A stretch of 10,097 nt of DNA from Acidimicrobiales bacterium (GTDB lineage: Bacteria; Actinomycetota; Acidimicrobiia; Acidimicrobiales; UBA8190): NCBI GenBank assembly GCA_030042575.1, contig JASHZK010000319.1, positions 1 through 10,097 of the forward strand, written 5' to 3'. Below are positions 5,850-10,097 of this stretch, piece by piece (the first letter of the stretch is position 1; each line of letters begins with the position of its first letter). The position numbers and the translations under genes were made by a program. The notes beneath the pieces are model-generated. The model was not told the origin of the DNA. It did no database searches and was given only the letters and a program-made list of their open reading frames with translations.

Positions 5850-7505
5850 TCAGAGAGGGGGACGGGCCCGGGCCAGCACGCCGGCGCAGTCCACGCCGGA
5901 CGGCAGAGTGCCGAAAGCGTGGCCTTCGTCACCCGCCAGGCGCGCCGCGCAGAAGGCGTCGGCCACGCAGCTCGGGGCGTGGCGGACCAGGAGCGAGCCC
6001 TGCAGGGCCAGAGCCATGTCCTCCACCACCCGCCGGGCGCGGTACTCGAGGTGGTCCCCCGAGGACAGGTCCTTGCGCAATCGGGCCAGGTGGTCGTCGA
6101 GACGCCGGTCGGCACCGGCGGCCGCCGTCACCTCGTCGAAGAGGGCCTCCACCACCGCCGGCTCCTTGGCGGCGGCGCGCAGCACGTCCAGCGCGTTGAC
6201 GTTGCCCGATCCCTCCCAGATGGAGTTGACGGGCGCCTCCCGCAGCAGCCGGGGCATGACCGACTCCTCCACGTAGCCGTTTCCCCCCAGGCACTCGAGG
6301 GCTTCGGCCACCATGGTGGGCGCCCGCTTGCACACCCAGTACTTGCCCACGGCCGTGCCGATGCGCCGGAGGTCGGCTTCGTGCTCGTCACCGGCGCCGC
6401 GGTCGGTGGCTCCGGCCAGCCGCACCATGAGCGCGGTGGCCGCCTCGGACTCGACGGCCAGGTCGGTGAGGACGTTGGCCATGAGGGGCTGGTCGACGAG
6501 CAGCCGGCCGAAGGCCCGGCGGTGCGCGGCGTGCCAGACGGCCTGGACGAGCGCCTGGCGCATCAGGGCGGCCGAGCCGGCGATGCAGTCCAGACGGGTG
6601 CAGTTGACCATCTCCACGATGGTGCGCACCCCCCGGCCCTCCTCCCCCACACAGAAGCCCACGGCGCCGTGGAGCTCGATCTCCGAGGAGGCGTTGGACC
6701 GGTTGCCCAGCTTGTCCTTGAGCCGCTCGATGTGCACGGTGTTGCGGGCGCCGTCGGGGAGGACCCGGGGCACGAGGAAGCACGACAGGCCCCCCGGCGC
6801 CTGGGCCAGCACCAGAAAGGCGTCGGACATGGGAGCCGAGCAGAACCACTTGTGCCCGGTGAGCCGGTAGGGGGCGCCCGGTCCTCCCCCGTCGCCGCGA
6901 GCGGCCACGGTGATGTTGGCCCGCACGTCCGACCCGCCCTGTCGCTCGGTCATGGCCATGCCCAGGAGGACTCCGGCCTTGTCGGTGGCGGGGCGGAGCT
7001 CGGGGTCGTAGGTGCGGCTCTCGGTCAACGGCACCCAGGTGTCGGCCAGCTCCGGCTGCAGGCGCAACGTGGGCACCGAGGCGTAGGTCATCGACACCGG
7101 GCAGCCGTGGCCGCTCTCCACCTGCGACCACAGGTAGAAGGCGGCGTAGCGGGCCACGTGCGCCCCCGGCCGCTCGTCGGCCCAGGGGGCGCCGTGCATG
7201 CCGTGGGCCACGGCGAAGCCGAGCAGCTGGTGCCAGGCGGGGTGAAAGTCGACCTCGTCGATCCGATTGCCGTAACGGTCGTAGGCCCGCAGCCGCGGCG
7301 GGTTGGCGTTGGCGGCGAAGCCCCACTCGATGCACTGGGCGCTGCCGGCCCGGCGACCGACCTCGTGCAGGGCGGCGGCCGCCCAACCCCCTCCCTGTCG
7401 CTCGACGCCTTCGCCCAGGGCGGCGTCGGCGGCGAACACGTCGTAGTCCTGGAGCGGCGGCGGCTGGTTGGAGACCTGGTGGACGGGGGACGGGCGCTCG
7501 GTCAT
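5850..7505 (-). CDS. aidB: AidB-like acyl-CoA dehydrogenase family protein
   Basis: The product has 551 residues, close to the 541 of Escherichia coli AidB, and matches it along the whole length as I recall it: VSNQPPPLQDYDVF (11-24), NANPPRLRAYDRYGNRIDEV (66-85), FHPAWH (87-92), GMAMTERQGGSDV (182-194), GHKWFCS (217-223), GGLSCFLVPRVLPDG (238-252), RLKDKLGNRSNASSE (261-275), ECLGGNGYVEES (404-415) and VNSIWEGSGN (426-435). AidB is an FAD protein of the alkylation (Ada) response that binds DNA; its dehydrogenase activity is weak and its true role is debated. The ATG at 7505 is chosen because the homology begins just after it and a GGA lies 5-7 bases before it. The frame continues upstream to 8156 but only antisense to the SDR gene. 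It is first in the minus-strand run leading to the nitroreductase. Some actinobacterial members may be catabolic dehydrogenases instead. Confidence 0.9.
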   Translation of the reverse strand: MTERPSPVHQVSNQPPPLQDYDVFAADAALGEGVERQGGGWAAAALHEVGRRAGSAQCIEWGFAANANPPRLRAYDRYGNRIDEVDFHPAWHQLLGFAVAHGMHGAPWADERPGAHVARYAAFYLWSQVESGHGCPVSMTYASVPTLRLQPELADTWVPLTESRTYDPELRPATDKAGVLLGMAMTERQGGSDVRANITVAARGDGGGPGAPYRLTGHKWFCSAPMSDAFLVLAQAPGGLSCFLVPRVLPDGARNTVHIERLKDKLGNRSNASSEIELHGAVGFCVGEEGRGVRTIVEMVNCTRLDCIAGSAALMRQALVQAVWHAAHRRAFGRLLVDQPLMANVLTDLAVESEAATALMVRLAGATDRGAGDEHEADLRRIGTAVGKYWVCKRAPTMVAEALECLGGNGYVEESVMPRLLREAPVNSIWEGSGNVNALDVLRAAAKEPAVVEALFDEVTAAAGADRRLDDHLARLRKDLSSGDHLEYRARRVVEDMALALQGSLLVRHAPSCVADAFCAARLAGDEGHAFGTLPSGVDCAGVLARARPPL

Positions 7506-7519
7506 GGACTTCCGGACCG

Positions 7520-7548
7520 ACGGTACACCGAAGTGCCGGCGGTGCCAC
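7520..7548 (-). promoter_or_regulatory. Candidate promoter of the AidB-like operon
   Basis: On the minus strand GTGGCA (7548-7543) stands 17 bases before TACCGT (7525-7520), which fits the actinobacterial -10 form TAnnnT; the -35 matches TTGACA at 4 of 6 places. The -10 ends 14 bases before ATG 7505. The -35 lies inside the first copy of the 17-bp tandem repeat, so a repeat-binding protein could block or aid the polymerase. This is pattern reading only. Confidence 0.3.
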
Positions 7549-7598
7549 CCTGACGGCGGTGCCACCCTGACGGCGGTGGCACCCTGACGGCGGTGGCA
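7541..7598. repeat. 17-bp tandem repeat, about 3.4 copies, in a divergent control region
   Basis: The unit GGTGCCACCCTGACGGC is repeated without spacers at 7541-7557 and 7558-7574 (identical) and 7575-7591 (one change, C to G at the fifth base). A partial fourth copy follows at 7592-7598 (GGTGGCA). It occupies much of the 126 bases between the divergent starts at 7505 and 7632. A period of 17 is not a multiple of 3, and no gene appears to cross it. Such arrays in a divergent promoter region can be multiple operator sites, or simply a slippage-prone minisatellite. Confidence 0.85.
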
Positions 7599-7617
7599 GT
7601 GCCGACGGCCTCGCCGG

Positions 7618-7623
7618 TACTGT
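7618..7623 (+). promoter_or_regulatory. Candidate -10 element for a leaderless SDR transcript
   Basis: TACTGT fits TAnnnT and ends 8 bases before ATG 7632. That places a transcription start at or near the A of the start codon. No Shine-Dalgarno precedes this ATG (GCGCGGCC), which agrees with a leaderless mRNA, a common arrangement in actinobacteria. The -35 side is weak: GTGGCA at 7593-7598 would require a 19-base spacer. Confidence 0.4.
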
Positions 7624-7631
7624 GCGCGGCC

Positions 7632-8399
7632 ATGTCCGACCTGTTCTCGCTCAGCGGAAAGACGGCGCTGGTGACGGGCGGGTCGAGGGGCATCGGCCGC
7701 ATGATCGCCGACGGCTTCGTGGAGGCCGGCGTCAAGGTGTACGTGTCGTCCCGCAAGGCCGACGACTGCCGGCGGACGGCCGAGGAGCTGTCGGCCAAGG
7801 GCACCTGCCTGGCCCTGCCCGCCGACCTGTCCACCGAAGACGGCTGCCGGGGGCTGGCCGAAGAGCTGGCCGGGCGGGAGGACCACCTCCACGTCCTCGT
7901 CAACAACGCCGGCAACACCTGGGCCGCGCCCCTGGAGCAGTTCGACGACGCGGCGTGGAACCGGGTGCTGTCGCTCAACGTGAAAGGTGTGTTCCACACC
8001 ACCAAATTCCTGGTCCCGCTCCTGGAGGAGGCGGCCGTCGACGACGACCCGGCCCGGGTCATCAACATCGGCTCCATCGACGGGATCCGGGTGCCCATGT
8101 TCGACACCTACTCCTACTCGGCCTCCAAGGCGGCGGTGCACCAGCTGACCCGCCACCTGGCCCGCCGCCTGGCCCCCCGCATCACGGTCAACGCCGTGGC
8201 ACCGGGGCCCTTCGAGTCGAAGATGATGGCCGCCACCCTGGAAGCCTTCGCCGACCAGATCGCCGAGGCCGCCCCCATGAAGCGCATCGGCCGTCCCGAC
8301 GACATGGCCGGCATCGCCATCTTCCTGGCCTCGAAGGCGTCTTCCTACATGACGGGGGCCGTCGTCCCCGTGGACGGGGGGTTGGCCACGTGCGGGTGA
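7632..8399 (+). CDS. SDR-family oxidoreductase
   Basis: The product is 255 residues, the size of a classical short-chain dehydrogenase/reductase. The cofactor motif TGGSRGIG is at 15-22, NNAG at 91-94, and the catalytic set is Asn116 (LNVKG), Ser148 (NIGS), Tyr162 and Lys166 (YSASK). The PGP motif that follows the sixth strand is at 191-193. Basic Arg18 in the glycine loop and Arg41 after the second strand suggest NADP(H). The C-terminus shows the usual GAVVPVDGG (242-250). The start at ATG 7632 matches the family N-terminus (FSLSGKTALVTGG); an upstream in-frame start near 7593 would run into the tandem repeat and is less likely. It is first in a three-gene oxidoreductase operon and shares its last 10 bases with the next gene. 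The substrate, presumably an alcohol or ketone, is unknown. Confidence 0.93.
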   Translation: MSDLFSLSGKTALVTGGSRGIGRMIADGFVEAGVKVYVSSRKADDCRRTAEELSAKGTCLALPADLSTEDGCRGLAEELAGREDHLHVLVNNAGNTWAAPLEQFDDAAWNRVLSLNVKGVFHTTKFLVPLLEEAAVDDDPARVINIGSIDGIRVPMFDTYSYSASKAAVHQLTRHLARRLAPRITVNAVAPGPFESKMMAATLEAFADQIAEAAPMKRIGRPDDMAGIAIFLASKASSYMTGAVVPVDGGLATCG

Positions 8400-9418
8400 G
8401 CACCATGCTCGACTACTCGGCCGGCATCAAGCAGTCGGCCGACCGCGTGGCCGACCTGGAGCGAGCCGGGCTGGACATCGTGTGGGTGGCCGAGGCCTAC
8501 GGCGTGGACGGGCCCAGCCAGATGGGCTACCTCGCGGCGAAGACCGACCGCGTCGAGATCGGCTCGGCCATCCTGCCCATCTACTCGCGCACGCCGGTGC
8601 TGTTGGCCCAGACGGCGGCGGGGCTCGACGCCCTGAGCGAAGGGCGGTTCATCCTGGGTCTGGGGGCCTCGGGCCCGCAGGTGATCGAAGGCTGGCACGC
8701 CGTGGCGTACCACAAACCCCTCGAGCGCACCCGGGAGATCATCGACATCTGCCGGCGGGTGTGGCGCCGGGAGGTGATCACCAACGAAGGGCTGTACCCC
8801 ATCCCGCTGCCGGAGGGACAGGGCACCGGGCTGGGCAAGCCGCTCAAGCTCATCAACCACCCGGTGCGGGAGTCCATCCCCATCTGGGTGGCGGCCATGG
8901 GGCCGAAGAACGTGGCCATGGCGGCCGAGGTGGCCGACGGCTGGTTCCCGTTTCTCTTCTGGCCCGAGCGGGCCCAGGAGGTGTGGGGCGAGGCCCTGGC
9001 TCAGGGCGGCGCCAGGCGGGCGGGATCGCTCGCTCCCCTGGAGATCGCCGCCGGTGGCCTGGTGGCCATCGGTGACGGCCTCGACGACGTGCTCGACCTG
9101 GTCCGGCCCATGGCCGCCCTCTACATCGGCGGCATGGGGGCCAAGGGACGGAACTTCTACAACACCCTCACCCGCCGCTACGGCTACGACCGGGAGGCCG
9201 AGGAGATCCAGGACCTGTACCTGTCGGGCAAAAAGATTGAGGCGGCGGCGGCCGTGCCCCTCGAGCTCCTGCGCCAGACCAACCTGGTGGGACCGGCCGG
9301 TTGGGTGAGAGAGCGCATCGCCGCCTTCCGCCAGGCGGGGACCACCGTCCTCAACGTGACCGCCATGGGGCCCGACGCCCTCGAAACCATCGAACAATTG
9401 AAGAAGTGGACGGCGTGA
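8390..9418 (+). CDS. LLM-class F420-dependent oxidoreductase, Rv3520c-like
   Basis: This 342-residue protein belongs to the luciferase-like monooxygenase superfamily. The N-terminus RVSTMLDYSAG (2-12), VWVAEAYGVD (31-40), RVEIGSAILPIYSRTP (54-69), LDALSEGRFILGLGASGPQV (79-98) and PIWVAAMGPKNVAMAAEVAD (164-183) are the pattern I associate with the Mycobacterium Rv3520c family, annotated as F420-dependent. It would act in the cytoplasm on an organic substrate with the deazaflavin F420. The cofactor is inferred from family, not from a tested residue. GTG 8390 is preferred because it gives the family start and has a G-rich ribosome site 8 bases upstream (GGACGGGGGG); ATG 8405 is an alternative. 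It overlaps the SDR gene by 10 bases and the next gene by 4, consistent with coupled translation and a shared pathway. Confidence 0.9.
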   Translation: MRVSTMLDYSAGIKQSADRVADLERAGLDIVWVAEAYGVDGPSQMGYLAAKTDRVEIGSAILPIYSRTPVLLAQTAAGLDALSEGRFILGLGASGPQVIEGWHAVAYHKPLERTREIIDICRRVWRREVITNEGLYPIPLPEGQGTGLGKPLKLINHPVRESIPIWVAAMGPKNVAMAAEVADGWFPFLFWPERAQEVWGEALAQGGARRAGSLAPLEIAAGGLVAIGDGLDDVLDLVRPMAALYIGGMGAKGRNFYNTLTRRYGYDREAEEIQDLYLSGKKIEAAAAVPLELLRQTNLVGPAGWVRERIAAFRQAGTTVLNVTAMGPDALETIEQLKKWTA

Positions 9419-10097
9419 GCCGGGACAACCGACGCCTGCTCCTGGCCCGGCGCCCGCAGGGCATGGTGGACGGGTCCACCGTCCGTCTGGAGGTGGTTCC
9501 GGCTCCCACACCAGGTCCCGGCCAGGCCCTGGCCCGGGTGCGATGGCTTTCGATCGACCCCACCATCCGCACCTGGATGGACGATCGCCCCGGCTACCTG
9601 CCCCCCATGGCGGTGGGCGAGGTGGTGCGGGGGGCGGGCATCGCCGAGGTGGTCGAGACCAGAAGCGAACGCTACGCCGTGGGCGACCGGGTCTACGGCA
9701 TGACCGGCTGGCAGGACTACACCCTGGCCGACGCGGACGACCTGCCCATGCAGGTGCTCCCCGACGGCATCGAACCGGGCTCGGCCCTGAATCTCTTCGG
9801 GATCAACGGCATGACCGCCTGGTTCGGGCTCCTCGAGGTGGGGGCCATGGGCCAGGGCGACACCGTGGTGGTGTCGGGGGCGGCCGGGGCCACCGGGTCG
9901 CTCGTCGGTCAGATCGCCCGCTTGAAGGGCGCCGGCAAGGTGGTGGGGATCGCCGGCAGCGACGAGAAGTGCGCCTGGATCACCGACACCCTGGGCTTCG
10001 ACGCCGCGGTGAATTACCGCAGCGAGAACGTGGCCGGCGCCCTGCACCGGCACTGCCCGCAGGGTATCGACCTGTACTTCGACAACGTGGGCGGGGA
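9415..10097 (+). CDS. Zinc-independent MDR NADP-dependent oxidoreductase, CurA/PTGR-like, partial
   Basis: The first 227 residues are present and the window ends inside the gene. Start GTG 9415 overlaps the stop of the LLM gene (GTGA). The opening NRRLLLARRPQG (5-16) and LSIDPTIRTWMDD (45-57) are typical of the curcumin reductase/leukotriene B4 dehydrogenase branch of medium-chain dehydrogenases, which reduce C=C bonds of enones with NADPH. Further matches are VGDRVYGMTGWQDYTLAD (89-106), NGMTAWFGL (131-139) and the nucleotide-binding loop SGAAGATGSLVGQIAR (154-169). The segment IDLYFDNVGG (218-227) also fits. The Cys and Glu ligands that hold catalytic zinc in alcohol dehydrogenases are absent. 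With the SDR and LLM genes it suggests stepwise redox processing of one substrate, which is an inference from order only. Confidence 0.9.
   Translation, partial: MSRDNRRLLLARRPQGMVDGSTVRLEVVPAPTPGPGQALARVRWLSIDPTIRTWMDDRPGYLPPMAVGEVVRGAGIAEVVETRSERYAVGDRVYGMTGWQDYTLADADDLPMQVLPDGIEPGSALNLFGINGMTAWFGLLEVGAMGQGDTVVVSGAAGATGSLVGQIARLKGAGKVVGIAGSDEKCAWITDTLGFDAAVNYRSENVAGALHRHCPQGIDLYFDNVGG

Noticed and set aside
4774..6276. Long plus-strand open frame of 500 codons opposite the SRPBCC, nitroreductase and AidB-like genes
   Set aside because: It is antisense to three genes with clear family motifs, and its peptide is Gly, Arg, His and Gln-rich without any motif, as expected from codon bias in high-GC DNA.
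5919..7553. Plus-strand open frame of 544 codons opposite the AidB-like gene
   Set aside because: It mirrors a strongly conserved gene and has the biased composition of an antisense shadow.
7541..7598. CRISPR array
   Set aside because: The 17-bp units are directly adjacent with no spacers, and no cas gene is present.
7506..8156. Upstream extension of the AidB-like frame
   Set aside because: AidB homology begins just after ATG 7505, and the extension is antisense to the SDR gene and its promoter region.
7622..8389. Upstream extension of the LLM oxidoreductase frame
   Set aside because: It overlaps the whole SDR gene out of frame; the LLM family N-terminus is at GTG 8390.

Overview
The window is high-GC bacterial DNA. 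Most genes are near 70% GC, GTG and TTG starts are common, and genes are packed with short gaps or 4-10 base overlaps. An LLM-class oxidoreductase of the F420 type and a probable leaderless promoter point to an actinobacterium, possibly a member of Acidimicrobiia or a mycobacterial relative. That placement is inferred from style and gene families, not from a marker gene. No rRNA, tRNA, CRISPR array, transposase or phage gene was seen.

Left part (1-2428). This is a mosaic of small genes. It opens with the C-terminal end of a YVTN-type beta-propeller protein, only about 54% GC by hand count. A convergent gap with two terminator-like hairpins follows. Next come two co-directional GNAT acetyltransferases on the minus strand, 5 bases apart. 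A small basic protein of unknown function on the plus strand overlaps tail to tail with a minus-strand protein that may resemble DUF6941; both are at about 62-64% GC. Upstream of the latter gene lies a perfect 8-bp inverted repeat that looks like an operator, and then a long imperfect inverted repeat that may end the ABC transporter transcript.

Middle part (2429-7505, all minus strand). Read in the direction of transcription the order is: AidB-like acyl-CoA dehydrogenase, nitroreductase, SRPBCC/START-like protein, a 42-codon reading frame of uncertain status, ABC-2 ATPase, and ABC-2 permease. Spacings of 14, 12 and 10 bases, followed by two overlaps, make one transcript plausible. The ATPase and permease form a NatA/NatB-like exporter. 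The AidB homologue and nitroreductase are flavoproteins, so the unit could serve detoxification or stress defence, but no substrate can be read from the sequence.

Right part (7632-10097, plus strand). A divergent operon encodes an SDR reductase, a Rv3520c-like F420-type LLM oxidoreductase and a zinc-independent MDR reductase related to CurA/PTGR, the last cut by the window end. The start of each downstream gene lies inside the end of the previous one, so translation is probably coupled. Three oxidoreductases together suggest stepwise oxidation or reduction of one organic substrate. The 126-base region between the two divergent units holds a 17-bp tandem repeat (about 3.4 copies) and candidate promoters for both directions.

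No clearly new multi-gene system was found. The most worthwhile leads are the repeat-bearing divergent control region, the operator-like palindrome at 2302-2326, and the small frame that bridges to the TTG start of the ABC ATPase.
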